Assembly: GCA_003024785.1 (NCBI GenBank)
Contig: PUQB01000018.1
Coordinates: 1,048,487-1,112,486 of the forward strand
DNA from: Selaginella tamariscina
Lineage: Eukaryota > Streptophyta > Lycopodiopsida > Selaginellales > Selaginellaceae
Reading direction: 5' to 3'
Length of the DNA: 64,000 bases
The position numbers were made by a program, and so were the translations under genes. Below are positions 13,553 to 26,002 of the stretch, piece after piece (position 1 is the first letter of the stretch; each line of letters starts with the position of its first letter). Under the pieces are notes generated by a model that was given only the letters and a program-made list of their open reading frames with translations, was not told where the DNA came from and made no database searches.

Positions 13553-14071
13553 AAGAGAGAGAGAGAGACCTGTCTATAGCGTTCAAGAGATACTTTAGAG
13601 CTGCTACGGCTTGGAGCTGTAGAACCATCCTTTTCTTCACCCCCAACAGTCTCGACATGAACAAGCTGAAGTTCTGGACACTGGAAATAAAATAAATAAA
13701 ATTTAATAATAAAGTCGTATAAATGCATGCAGTTAACATTTTTGCATATTAATAAATGCAAAAATAAATACATACACGAACACACACACACACGTGTATA
13801 TGTACACAGTAATACATACCTTCTTGCGAGCTTCATTAACACGGTCATGGCGAACAATTCCGGCGGCTCGTGCAGCATAATTAACAGCTATGAGACCCTC
13901 CCATTGCTGTACTGCTAGAGGCTTGTCTATTGGAATTCCCAGCCTCACATGTTCAACCTGTACACACATTTATACCATAAGAAATTAGCACACACAAATT
14001 ACCGCTGCATAGAAGCAATCGAGATCGACATGGAGCACCACAGTGCGCCCATCGCCAATTTGTGCCTCCAT
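11100..14071 (-). CDS. POLH: DNA polymerase eta (Y-family translesion polymerase), frame breaks
   Basis: Y-family polymerase that inserts bases opposite UV photoproducts in the nucleus. Start ATG at 14071 begins exon 14071-14003, 'MEAQIGDGRTVVLHVDLDCF', with the metal-binding Asp of the D-x-D-C-F motif. Following exons: 13957-13820 ('QQWEGLIAVNYAARAAGI'), 13680-13570 ('CPELQLVHVETVGGEE'), 13403-13312 (catalytic 'ERASIDEAY'), 13204-13074, 12971-12896 ('SVIANEIRAAVRNELGYTCS'), 12761-12694 ('NKLLAKIASARNKPDRQTL'), 12595-12518, about 12440-12320 ('APLCIAVRGMQNDK'), about 12247-12163 ('AAKSFTP'), 11958-11742 ('AILAEELSLRLL'), about 11720-11577 ('NRLALSASGFQNLRVQ') and a last exon near 11420-11100 ('GIMKYLSSKGEK'). 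One-base losses break frame just after the catalytic SIDEAY motif (near 13325), near 13118 and in 12761-12694. No C-terminal zinc finger or PCNA-binding motif is clear. Confidence 0.88.
12640..12685. repeat. Alternating (CG)n/(CA)n tract in a POLH intron
   Basis: The tract 'cacacgcgcgcgcgcgca' runs into (CA)n just outside the splice donor of the exon ending at 12694. Long alternating purine-pyrimidine DNA of this kind can adopt Z-DNA; that is known physics of such sequence, not shown here. Confidence 0.7.
13497..13569. repeat. Compound (CA)n-(TA)n-(GA)n microsatellite in a POLH intron
   Basis: On the minus strand this intron begins GTCTCTCTCTC directly after the codon for the last residue of 'LERYRQ', then passes through (TA)n into (GT)n. 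The microsatellite therefore includes the splice donor itself. Read-through makes long false open frames. Confidence 0.85.
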
Positions 14072-14967
14072 TATCCGCCCTAAGTTTCAAGGGTTTTTGT
14101 ATGTTACATGAATATTCTTCAAATCGTCGTAAGTATATACCTTGATGAATATTCTACGCGGGAAATTTAAATTCAACATAAAGCACGTTATACTCTAACA
14201 ACTGAAATGTAATATAGCGCACACGCGCACACACACACACACACTATATATAGTCATAGGATATTCTTACCAGATTCTGAAGTTGCTTAGTCAGCTGTAG
14301 CACTTAACGTGTACTTGGTGGTGTCATCAATCCATCGATATATATGTCAGTCCGCTCTCCAATCCCCTTGCAACATCTAAAATTCTTAAAGAATCATTAA
14401 AAGAACATATAAAGTTAGTAGTACATATTTAAAAAGAAATGAGATTCATCTTCTTTGGATACCCACCTAACCAAGACAGTCTAATCAGTCACAATTATAG
14501 GCACAAAGGACTCGTGATAGCGATATAGGGAACATACATATTATACACATGCGCACGCACACACACGCACACACATACTGTCCAAGAGTGTCAGCCAAAG
14601 ACTTATATAGAGTATAGGTAGTAAGTCAGCCTTTGCAGTTAGTTCATATATATATATATAGTACCAGAGAAGAATAAACCAAGACGACGGAAGGAATATG
14701 CGGACGGGAGCGGAGTTCCTCTGCACAAAACAAACACAAGAGCATGATTCCAGCATGGGCCTGGCGTATATTGCCAGTATAATAGTATATAATACACTTA
14801 ATTATACTATAACAGTATATATATTACTCAAGGATAATGGTGTTATTCTTCTTCTGCATGCCAGGTTATACCTTATCCGCTAGTCATTATACTGTGACAG
14901 ACTTGCAGAACAAGGACACACATAACAAATGTCATATAAAAATAAATAAATAAAATAAATAATATAA

Positions 14968-15008
<41 letters not shown>

Positions 15009-15608
15009 GTAAAACCCATGTATAATATAGATACAAACAATCTATACCTAAACAATCTGGATAGCGTGTATGTGTTTGTGTGTGTGTGTGCATGTGTCTG
15101 TGAGAGAGAATGCTCTATGTATGTTGTGTGTAGAAACCTATGTCATATAACATGAACATCTTAAGTGTATATAAAAGAAGTTATAGAGTTAATACTTATC
15201 AATTCCCCAAATGTTCTCTGTACAGGGATCAATCGAAGGCACACACACACACATGTGTGTGTGTGTGTGTATTATTGCTCCTAAAGTCACCCGCATATAT
15301 CATCATACATTCTTCTGAATATATCAGAAGAACAGAGATAAAAAGAAGACATCCTACTACATAATTCATATATTAAACTAATATATATCATATATTGTTA
15401 AGTTATAAACATAAGCATATAGAAAAAAGAGGTGGCTAAATGCCAACCTTGTTTACATGTTTAAATATATAAAACTGAATTAAAACCAGGCAAACTTCTT
15501 GAGCTAAGAAAATTATTTGTTTTCTGCCTGCAAAAATTTCTTCCTCACTCACGCTCGTCTCTCAAATGCAGATTAATTCACTACCCAAAGTGCTCCTTAC
15601 TCTACAAA
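14072..15608. other. Spacer between POLH 5' end and TTL 3' end
   Basis: Both neighbours are on the minus strand, so this holds the POLH upstream region and the TTL downstream region. It carries (CA)n near 14220-14244 and 14553-14576, (TA)n near 14976-15004 and an inverted (CA)n/(GT)n pair at 15239-15272 that could form a hairpin. No coding exon was recognised. Confidence 0.55.
15239..15272. repeat. Self-complementary (CA)n-TG-(TG)n hairpin
   Basis: A (CA)n run passes straight through 'catgtg' into a (TG)n run, giving a near-perfect inverted repeat of about 16 bp per arm with almost no loop. It lies in the spacer downstream of TTL. Confidence 0.7.
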
Positions 15609-18600
15609 TCAGAATAAGTTGTATGCACCAAACCTGGAGATGATTAAACTATAAGAGTAGTGTTGAACCGCGTCTTCAAGCTTCTGCTGACTTGGCCCCA
15701 TCATCTCAGTCACTTTTAACCCGTTCTTATACATCTTGAACGTTGGTACTGTCCCCACGCGCTCTGTCTTTGCCAAAGGATGATCCTCGATGTCAACCTG
15801 TATATTGTTCACCGTTAGCACACACGTGATAATAGTAAAGATTGTAACAATTACATAACTATAAAACGCTACTATACACACGTGTCTTTGTGTGTGTGTG
15901 GGCGGGCGGGGGAGAGGGATATATATATATATAGGAAGAGAGAGAGAGAGAGAGTTACTCAGTTATATGTGCAATTATACATAGTTCTGAACCACAATTG
16001 ATAACCAAATGCAACACGAACAACACGCACACACCATATATACATATAGAACGTGTGTGCGTGTGAGTGCGTTGCGTGTGTTTTGTGAGAGTGTTAATGT
16101 ACCTTAACGAAGTTGACTGACGGGTATCGTTTACATAATAAGTCAATAAACGGCGTAATCTGCTTACACCGCTCGCTCCACCTGGTTATGAAATGTACGA
16201 CCGCTAAACCTGCAAAGTTTCAACGTATTGGTTCACATGTAAACCATAGAACACACGCAAGCACGAGTGCTACCTGGTGAGGTGATGGCTTGCTTAAGTT
16301 GATCAGGGCTATAGACTTCCTCAATCTCGCCACCGAATCTGAACTTGTATATTTCTTCCCCTTTGGATTTCTTCAGTGCAACTTGCACCTCAAACAATGC
16401 TCTTGCCACTTCAACGTCACCCGGCAGCTTGCTTTTCAACACTTCGTAGTCCTGAGTGCACTCTCCCATCTCTCAAGCTAGACAAAAACAAACGCATTAG
16501 TCAAAGATACAAGGATAAAGATGTACAAAAGTATCAAAGTACATTAACTTAAACTATAGCTGTTAAAACATAGTAATAGAAGCTTCTTAGTTATTCATAC
16601 AATATCATTAGCAATCTACAGCTAGTCTTTAAGCCAGCGCAATAGTCTGTATAGTTAGTATATGGAATACAAGCCTATCTTAACAATATGATACCTGAGC
16701 GTAACACTGCGCACGACGCAAAAGTGCCTTTGTGTAGTTGGGTTGGACAACAAGGGCAGCATTACAGTCCTCTATGGCCTTCTCCCAGAGACGAAGCTTT
16801 GAACGGCACGCCGCCCGGTTGCAAAATAATATGGGATTCTCTGGGTCTAGCTCCAGACCCTCCCCATATGCAGCCAACGCTTCAAAGTACTTGCCCGCCT
16901 TGAACAAGTCGTTCCCCATTGCTCGGGCTCTCACTATTCTACGCATCTTCTTCTCAAATGCACATACTTCTGCATTTGACGGTTCATTGGCAATTGCTTT
17001 CTCCGCTGCATTTAGCGCTTCATCGAATCTGGAACAAGCGTATGTAAGTTACTTTTCCCACGGGTGCATTCACGGATGTGTTGTGTGTGGTGCGTATAAT
17101 TGTGTGTAAATATATACTAATCTTAAGCTACATCTCCATCATAATCACTAAAGAAATTCATGTTATAATGCTTACCTTCCTTGTGCCAGATCGATTTCCG
17201 TTTGAACGATAAATAGCATGCGCGTGTCAATCACGTTCTTTTGTTTGACAAACTTCGCCCCCAGATACTTTGCAGACAATATAACTTTTTCCGCTTCATT
17301 CACGTTGCCGAGCTTTAGCAACGCCTCCGCTTTCAAAGCATATGCCTGTATGTTATAGAATGGTAAGTTGTGTGCCCGTATACGCACACATATAATGCGG
17401 GTCTGTGTGCCTCTGTATGTAATATCTAAGACTCACCTGAATAGATGAATCTGCACCGGCAACAACAGCAGCATCGCTTTCTTTAATGACGGTGCGCCAG
17501 TCACGAAGCTTTCTTGCTTCGTGAGACTTAGATAAATGACGACCAATAATCTCCATTCGCTGGATATCCCCAGCATCTACCGGCACCACACTTTGCAAGT
17601 GCTTTCTCGCCTCCTCTGTCCATCCTAGCCTGACATACCAATCGGGTTAGTAAACAAATGTTTTTTAGATAACCTACACGCATCACATGAGATGATAAGT
17701 AGAACACACACACACACATACATGCACTTACCGAAGGAACAATACACCTAATCGTTGATGAGCACGAGAATACTTAGAATCGAGCAGGAGAGCTTCTTGA
17801 CAATCGTGAACGGCCTCCACTAAGCGTCCAAGAGCAGCTAAAGCAGCAGCTCTGTTGCTGTGATAAGCTGCCTGTCCGGGAGAGAGGGAAACAGCACGGT
17901 CGTACAAGGACAGTGCCTCATTGAAATGCCCCTTCTTGTACTGATCATTCCCAATGTTCTTCACCTCTTCCGCGTCTTTGCTTGACAGTGCCTTTTTTAG
18001 AAGCATACTCTCCCCCATGAAATACACATTCCCGTTTCCATATGACTTCTCGCCACTCATCGATCCACCTCTTGTGATATTACCAAACGACGAAGGCATA
18101 CTCGTCACTACCTCAGGAGCCTTCTCCACAGTGCACTTTTCTACTGGTGCAGAGGTGGTCCGTGTAAAACTTCCCCCAGTCACAAACCCGCCATTTATCC
18201 CCTCTGCAAAAGCAATACATATCGGTAAGATACTAGCTATTATGTACGTATGCATGTACGCAGATGTTTGTTTAAAACGAACCTTTGAGACTGGAGCGAG
18301 TGGTGGTTTTCTCCACGGAAGGAATCTGGAGTTTAGCAGAAGTTGGAGTTGACAAGTTGGATCTGGTGGCTCCTTTAAGGCCGTTCATCGCTGCCCAGTT
18401 ACCATCGCTTACGTTTCTCGAGTGTCGAATGAACTGGGTCTCCTTGCTCGTGCTTGTTCTAGGCGGGCTTCCCGTGTAACTCTTGGGCCTCCCACGGTCT
18501 TCTTTCGTCTCTCCCCGTTTCATATCTTTGGACGACTGTTGAGGATTGTTGCTTGTCACTGTTTGTGATTTTGTCGAGCCCACCTCTTTAGTGTCTTTCG

Positions 18601-19300
18601 ATCTCCCTCTACTCGGGCTCGTAGAGTACAGCCTGCTGGTCTGACCTTCTTCAGGGAAGATCATGCTAAAGCTTCCCTCACTAAGGTTCCGTGTCCTTGG
18701 TGAAGGACGGAAATTAGCCGGGCTACTTGGCCAACTCTGATGGTTTGAAGCATTCATGGGTCGAGTTGAACAACCATGAGGCCTCAAACTCTCACTCACC
18801 ACCTCAGTAATCTCTCCGCTTCGGGACTTACACGCATTGAGATGATGCTTGTTGTTCTCAGCCTCCGTAGCGGAGTCCGTACTCCTGGCAGACTGTTCAC
18901 CGGACGATTTCCGTGCCGGCTCCGCTTGCCGGACGGACTCCAGCTTGTTCACGGGCTGCTCTCCCGACGATTTACGTACTAACGCGGCGTCTCTCGCCAC
19001 GGGCGGCTTCGGGCTCTCATCCGTTTGCGCTTTGTAAACCGTCAGTGCTGAATCTCCTGCTGCCTTCTCCAGCTTCTTCGGAACTTCTGTCCGATCCGAA
19101 GACGCTCTGCTGCTCGCCGGTTGCTTCTGCGGCCTGAGCAGCATTGGGACGAGCAAGTCGGAAGTACGTGTTGCTGGTGCCGGGGCATATCTCGGATAGC
19201 TCTGATACCCGGAGCAGTACAATCTTCCCGTGTAACCTCCGCCACCATGCGTGTCGAATGTCGCGCCGATAGGCTTGCTCTCCGCATAGCACTGCGCCAT
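15609..19300 (-). CDS. TTL protein: tetratricopeptide repeats plus C-terminal thioredoxin-like domain
   Basis: Member of the plant TTL family (Arabidopsis TTL1-4), cytosolic scaffolds linked to brassinosteroid and abiotic stress responses. Eight exons: 19300-18283, 18203-17732, 17629-17437, 17345-17176, 17028-16695, 16477-16274, 16209-16103, 15797-15609; all introns are GT..AG, 64-305 bp. The long Ser/Pro/Arg-rich N-terminus (about 400 residues) is disordered-looking. TPRs follow, for example 'GNDQYKKGHFNEALSLYDRA', 'YHSNRAAALAALGRL', 'GNDLFKAGKYFEALAAYGEG' and 'LFCNRAACRSKLRLWEKA'. The last domain is thioredoxin-like with 'VGTVPTFKMYKNG'. Its active-site position reads WSERC, so the first redox Cys is absent and disulfide reduction is unlikely. 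Exon phases all fit except in exon 6, where one base is missing near 16450 (RDYEVL read as RTTK). With one added base the exons total 2688 nt, 895 residues. Exon 6 could otherwise be read as a true frameshift. Confidence 0.92.
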
Positions 19301-22300
19301 GCCGAATCCAATCGCGCAATGGAGTTTTCTACTCGGTCAGTCGATCCGATGCTGTTATGAGAAATCTGATGAGATCGGACGTCAAGAATCAGGGGATTGC
19401 GATCAAGCCAGGCTCCACTGGGAAGGTGTCGGATCTACGGAGCGCGGCATGAATCTTGAACAAATAGAAGAATGCAGGGGATGTGCCACCTGCATTCACG
19501 AAATCGCTCTCTTTCTCCTCCTCCAGCCTGAATGAAGCCAGGCCGCCAGCGGAATGCTTCACAGTCATCCCAGGCCGCTTCCGCACCAGCACTCTCACAC
19601 CAATGCAGGACAAGATTGAACAAATCGAGTCTGGAGTTGATCAAATCCGCTGCAAATCCCGATCTTTCTTCCGATTCCTCCCAATGCAGCTGAAATCTTC
19701 AAGAACAAGCTGATGGTGGATCACACTGGCGCCTTGGCAATCTGAACAAGATCGAAGCGCCGCTGAAGAAAGAATGCGGATCTCTATTAACGCACACGGA
19801 TCGTCTAAGGAAGAACTAGGTAAACATACACTCTACTACTCTTCATACACACAAATAGTCCCCATGCTGGACATTACGCCCCGGAAAGCTTCTGGAAGAT
19901 CTCAACCGCAAAATCATGGGAATCTTACGGTCCATAGTATCTCGACCATTGCCTAATACGAACCCGTCCGATCGAGCTGGCTGCCAGCAGGTTCTTCAAT
20001 GATGAGCTGCTGTGGCGAGTTGAAGGCCGTTAGATTCCCGACGGGCGTTAGCGCCTTAACCTCGTGGCAAATGTAACAACCGGTAGATCTGCCACGTGAT
20101 GGCTCGGTGGTCGCCGTAGGATATAGACGTAAAATGCGACGTGTTAACCCTTGGATTCAATTATCGGACGGCTGATGTTGGCGGCAGCTGGCCACGTTGC
20201 CAGCACTGCGTGAGCTGCATTTTTTTGCCATGGCCCGCCGCCTCTCTTTGATGAATTCCCGCGATCTTGACTATCAAACTCCCTAATTCCCCCCCCATTG
20301 TTTATTCCATGATGTCATAACTATTTACATATTTATATTTAACAATTATATTAATTAGGTTTACAAAACTGAAGCGCGTGTCGGTGTCGTCCGCGTGTCA
20401 TCTAAATAACAACATTTTACGTGCATTGCTATAAATGTGTATAATGGATTTTGTTTAAATATACCCTATTTAAGCTTATCTAAAACTTAAGTGGTGTTTT
20501 GGTAAACTTGTGACTGCGTTTTAGGTTGACCTAAATTCTTTCCAACTAATCCCACCGCAAATCAACCACTACCACGAGATGATCGTTTACACATCTTAAT
20601 TACCTAATAACCTAGATTAAACTATGTCTTGCAGTTGCAGCATTTTCACACGTCTACACACACGCGCACACACACACACTAGTTTGCTTGCTGAAGGGTA
20701 TCGTGTGAGAGTAAACTTGCTGCTAAGCTTTACAAAGGCTGGTCGGTCACCAATCATCCAAGCTCTTACTATTAACTGACAGAGGAATTATATATATATA
20801 TTATTAAAGGGGAAAGCAAAAATGGCAGTGGGCATCACATGCATTTGCAAGTCTCTAACTTAACTCCACTGGAAAGATCACATAAGTTTTGGTGTGATGC
20901 AACCAACACCCAAGTCATGGCCAGTCAGGCTTCTAGAATACACAATCCTTAAACTATACGTATATAACATTAATATACATACATACACAAACGCACGCGC
21001 ACACGTTCTAGGCTTTATGTATGTATATTTTTGTGTACACTTGTCTATAGATCTCAAACTCAAACATAAACACCTCAACCACCATTGGCAACCAACTATA
21101 TATAACAGTAGGCAGGATCAACAGTATGGCATACAGTTGTGAGCAAGTTGTGTGGTCCATTTCCGTCAATGTTTGACTCATACACATGTGTATGTGTACG
21201 TGTATATGTATTGTTTATATAGAATGGTGACATGTGTTCTTAACAAGAGTCAACTTAATTAACAATAGATAAGAAAATGACATAATTATTAATTATTTTA
21301 AAGTAATTTAAGTATTTTGTTAGTTGTGCATGTCACACAGACAATTGGCTTGGAGTTTTTTTCTTGGGAATATAACATAAGAAAGAAAGTAACTATTGCA
21401 ATCATTGAGCACGGATGCAGAATCTGCGGTACAATGGTAAAGCAGGCTGGTAAGCACATAATAATATAATTAGTATTTAATTTGAGTTATTTAACAATTT
21501 TAGTGATGGTTACACCAGGTGCAATCGAGTGTAAGCACCATTGCATCATATTTTACACACAACTTGTTCCAAAAAATCTATCCACATAATCATTATATTA
21601 GCTTAATCTTAATCATATTATGCTAAACATTCACTATACAATCGCGTACGTATAGACACATGTACACATACGCAATATAAACACGTGTCTTGACTAGGAA
21701 GCAACAAAGGAAGCAACAGTCACTTAGGAAACACCCCAGTATGATGGTCTTACATAATTAGCTTAAGCCCTAGATAAACCGTACGTGCAAGCGAATGATA
21801 GCACGCATGTGTACGGAGGGATAAGCAGCGACACGTGTCGAGGTACCAAAGCTGCAGGCTGGCGTGGATTCCTGACATGTCATGGCTTCCCATGAAGAGG
21901 CATTGGACTCAACCATAAAATTAAAAAGAAATTAACTGTGGTTTCAAACTCTTTTGCCCCGCTGGACATGTGCAAAATCTTACACAAAGAGTGCTGGCTG
22001 TGGAGGTGACAGAATTTAGGTAGTTATCGTGGTCTCTTTAAAACCCTAATGAATTAAAAACTAATTAATTTAATTAAATTTAATGTAAATGATACTCCAA
22101 TGCATTTGGACGATGTATGTACCTCATAAACCTTTGACAGCAAGCTTAAGATTATATTAATAATGCGCGCATCACATCGGAACTAAATACTAATGTAAGA
22201 GATACGGTTCATGCGGAAAGATTGTGGAGGTGGGAAATACATGTGAATATTATATGGAGGTGTTGACGGAAATAGACAGACTTGATGTAATTATGTATAT

Positions 22301-23446
22301 TGATTATTGATTAATATATTGATTAGAATCTGTGATTGGTAAGATACTAACCTTGTAAAGTGGGGTGATAATATGTGTTGCACATGCAACATCACATGTT
22401 ACAAGGAGCTTAAGAAGATTCTATTCCGTACTCTTAACACAAGTGCATTCAAGGGTAATTTTATTTATATAACTGATTTTAATAAATAAGTGTGTAATGC
22501 ACACCATATAATCATAAGTAATTATTAGAGTAATATAATTGAGTTGTATATGCCTAGAGTGTAGTTTAAATGTGTTGATCTACATTGTATATGTACACAA
22601 ATTATTTACTGTGAGAACGTACACCTATACATGTACGGAATATATTTGGTTTCATAAAAAAATTGTTAATTTCTTTAAATTAATTTTAGCTGTTAATTTC
22701 TTTAAATTAATTATTGAAAAAACAAAGAAACCCCAAACTATATCAGCCAAAAAGATTTATTTTTAACTCTCTTACGCGTTATTGAGCGTTCGTTACATAA
22801 ACCACTCTATCTAAATGTGATCTCTCTTTAAATTATCAGCATATATACATACATAAAAATTCATATATATATATATATATATAGACACACACGAGTACAT
22901 GCATATTCAATATATGTCCTTTCTACAGTTCATGTGCTATGAATGAAATTAAAGACGGACACTTTTCCTTTTTAAAGTAACATACGCGCGTCCACACAAA
23001 TACTAGTGTGTGTGTGTGTGTGTGCGCGCGCGTAGGTATTGAATTGAAGCCCTTATCTACATGTACACATATTCCCTACTAATTTAACCCAATATTTTAT
23101 AGTCTATTAATATAACTAAGAATTAAAATTACAATAAGAGTGTCAATACTTTAAACTCCTTAAACTTCAATTTTATAAAATTACAAATTTGGTCCAAGAA
23201 ATTTTAAAATTATAATTTTATTCCTATAAAGTTTTGAGTATCCTTACTTAACCTTTTAACATTTCAACACCCTTCAACTATAATAATTTAAAATATTTTA
23301 TTCGTTTTATAATAATCTATAGTATTCTTCTTAATTTGGGGGGTTAATGGATTACTATAAAAGATTACTTCAATTCTATTGTGTAAAAAGTAGTTAAAAT
23401 AATGTTATTCATGATCACCACAAATTCCACATGATTATTAAAAGAT
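19301..23446. other. Upstream region of TTL and gene-free spacer
   Basis: The first roughly 900 bp (19301-20250) are GC-rich relative to what follows and are probably the TTL 5' leader and promoter; no TATA box or start site can be fixed. From 20290 the DNA turns AT-rich, with (CA)n near 20659-20679, (TA)n near 22869-22883 and (TG)n-(CG)n at 23008-23033. I found no coding exon with recognisable homology. Confidence 0.5.
22663..22714. repeat. Two-copy tandem repeat, period 27 bp
   Basis: The segment 'tgttaatttctttaaattaa' occurs twice back to back (about 22663 and 22690) in the AT-rich spacer. Confidence 0.8.
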
Positions 23447-23658
23447 TGTTATGACCCTTATAACAAATAAAAGAATATTCTTAGAAAGGTATAAAGCCAA
23501 AATATTCCTTAAAGGCTATACTTAGATCTAAGAGAATTAAGGAGGGCACCCTAATATTAAAAGCTTTTTTGGAGAGCAGCATGTGGAGACTAAAGACAAC
23601 TTGGGAAGGTCAGGTGGTTTTGTAAGGGTCTCTAGTTTGTACATAGTGGTGCCTAACA
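23447..23658 (+). repeat. 5' LTR of element 1
   Basis: Starts TGTTATGACC and ends GCCTAACA. It aligns along its length with 27861-28062, sharing 'ggagggcaccctaatatt' and 'ggtctctagtttgtacatag'. The same LTR occurs in reverse at 32995, 41569 and 54475. Confidence 0.9.
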
Positions 23659-23699
23659 ATTTAGTATTGAAGCCAAGGTTCAATATAGTGGGAAGGAGA

Positions 23700-24700
23700 G
23701 GACAAGGAGTGGACGAACCAGGATCGAACTATACGCTATGATGAAGGATTCCAAGCAATTTCAAGAGTACATGACTGGCTCCTGGAGGTGATTCGTGAGC
23801 GGTTGGATACTATTGAAGATCAACTTGCTTAAGAAATTGTGAATGGTAAAAGTAAGGTGCTAGATCCTGCGTCATGCGAGAATCCGCAGATGAGGCTATG
23901 AGTTGGCTGGAGATAATAGCGAACTTGCTTACTGCACAAGGAGTGACTACCGAGCAAGCTATGATAACTGTATCAGTAACCTTGAAGGATAAAGCTGCAA
24001 GGTGGTGGATACGCATCCGAAATTAGTGCCAATTAGCTCACCAGGAGATGATTGAACTTGGGAGGAGTTCTCTAAGCTATTTAAGGAGTATGCTCCTCGA
24101 TTTGTGTCTCATGCAAGGCATGAATTGCGACACTTAGAGCAAGGGAAGATAACCTTGAACGATTACATTGAGAAGTTAAGTCAGTTACTTTGTGTACCTA
24201 ATGTGTTTATTAATTAGCAAAAGGATTATTTTATAAATAGGTTATGAAGTGTTAACTTGTGTAAACATCTTAATTTGGCGTTCATTTCAAGAATTTGGAG
24301 GAGCTGTTTTGAATATGCCCGCTTGCTAAATGAGGAGGATAATGTGTTTAAGGAGAATGAGAGGCATGGCAAGAAGCGTGGTAGGAGCACCTCTCAAGTC
24401 CTGTGAGCACCAGAGTATAAAGGGAATAGCATCATGCTAGACCGAAGTCCAAGCTGGTAGCTCTAGTTCTTATCGCATCGATAACTACCCTAAGAAGATT
24501 GTCAAGGTGTTTGATAGCAACATTGCCACCTGTGTGGAAGTGGGACATGGAAGGCCAATTGTCCAAGGAGGAACAAGCCCAAGGGCAAGGGTTCAATGGT
24601 GGCAAGGACAAGAGACACCTAAGAAGCTTCAGGAGATGGAGCGTGGAGAGGAACACAAGGAGATAGTTCTAAGCCACGAGGTAAATTTTTATTGTTCTTG
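23700..24700 (+). pseudogene. Element 1 gag remnant
   Basis: A retrotransposon gag domain is readable across frame breaks: 'WEEFSKLFKEYAPRFV' near 24055, 'ELRHLEQGKITLNDYIEKL' near 24125 and 'FEYARLLNEEDNVFKENE' near 24310. The zinc knuckle near 24515 is frameshifted; its intact counterpart is visible in the antisense copy near 51820. Confidence 0.75.
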
Positions 24701-24769
24701 CTCGACAGGTAAACTGCATGGCAGGGAGGAGCCACACACACGTGCTATTGTGGTGGAGGGACAACTTGG

Positions 24770-25110
24770 TGAATCCAGTGTGAATCCTCTTGGATAGTGG
24801 AAGTAGCGATAACTTTGTATCAGCAAAGTTAGTGCAGAGTGCAGCTTGCCCATGAAGACTGCCTCAATATGAGATTGAGGGCTTAGCTACTGTCACGCAG
24901 AGCTGGAATGCTTTACAATTGAAGTTGGTAAAACTCAACTGTGGAGACTTTCTTTCTTGCGGAGCTAGCGTGTGGACCTCATCCTTGGGATGAGCTGGTG
25001 GAGTGTGTGAACCTGAGATCAAGTGGAGCATCAAGCGAGTGAAGCTTGAGTATAGTGGAGTGAAAGACACTTGGTTTGGAACAAGGCTTGAGTCTCCAAA
25101 CAAGTATCTT
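24770..25110 (+). pseudogene. Element 1 aspartic protease remnant
   Basis: A retropepsin-like 'LLDSGSSDNFV' is readable near 24787, followed by the downstream protease region that ends near the RT start. Frames are broken. The counterpart in the antisense copy (51191-51493) reads 'HVDFILGMSWL'. Confidence 0.65.
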
Positions 25111-25159
25111 TCTGCTATGTCTTTGAAGAAATATCTCCGTAATAAAGAAGATCAAGTCT

Positions 25160-25993
25160 TTTGATGTATATACGTGAGTTAGATTCTTCTAATGTCATTG
25201 GGCGAGCTGCTGTGCAAGTTGTCCTTGAGGAATTTGCTGATGTCTTCCCTCCTGAGCTACCTCATGGCTTACCACCTGCAAAGGTGTGGAGCATGAGATT
25301 GTGTTGGAACAGGGTACGAAAGCCATTTACCGTAAGCCGTTCCGACTGAGCCATGCTGAGGAGAAGAGGTTAAGAACAAGTGATGGAGCTATTGGAATAT
25401 GGCTTCATACAACCGAGCAAGTCTCCATTTGGTGCACCAGTATTGCTTGTCAGAAGAAGGATGGCACCATGAGGATGTGCATAGACTACAGAGCTCTCAA
25501 CAAGCAAACAGTGAAGGACAGGATGCCCATGCCACGTGTGGATACTATCATGGATCATCTCGGTGGAGCCAGAGTGTTCACCAAGATAGATTTGCGTAGC
25601 GGGTATCATCAGATTGCTGTGAAGGAGGCATATATCTACAAAACTGCTTTCAACACTAGCTTCGGGCATTTTGAGTTCACTGTTATGCCATTTGGCTTAA
25701 CAAATGCCCCAGCCACATTCACTCGGTTGATGACTGAGGTGTTTGGTGACTACTTGCATGACTTTGTGGAGATCTTCCTCGACGATATTCTTATTTACAG
25801 TAAGAATATGAAGGAGCATGTGGAGCATTTGCGGAGAGTTCTTCAATTGCTGAGGGAGAACAAGCTCTATGCAAAGAAGAGCAAATGTGCATTTGCTCAG
25901 TGCGAAGTGGAGTATTTGGGTCACATTGTGACGCCAAGTGGAGTGAAGACTGATCCACAGAAGGTGGCAGTGGTGGAGCAATGGCCAGTTTAG
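25160..25993 (+). pseudogene. Element 1 reverse transcriptase
   Basis: Gypsy RT: '[20 protein letters not shown]' near 25455, 'IDLRSGYHQIAV' near 25590, 'FGLTNAPATFTRLM' near 25690 and the catalytic box 'FLDDILIYSKN' near 25775, so both catalytic aspartates remain. Frame breaks occur near 25300 and 25990. Confidence 0.85.
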
Positions 25994-26002
25994 CAATGCA
26001 CA

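Noticed and set aside
13426-13878. A 150-codon minus-strand frame as a separate gene
   Set aside because: It spans POLH exon 13680-13570 plus flanking intron repeats.
18776-19137. Several plus-strand open frames opposite TTL exon 1
   Set aside because: They are antisense shadows of a GC-rich coding exon and show no homology I recognise.
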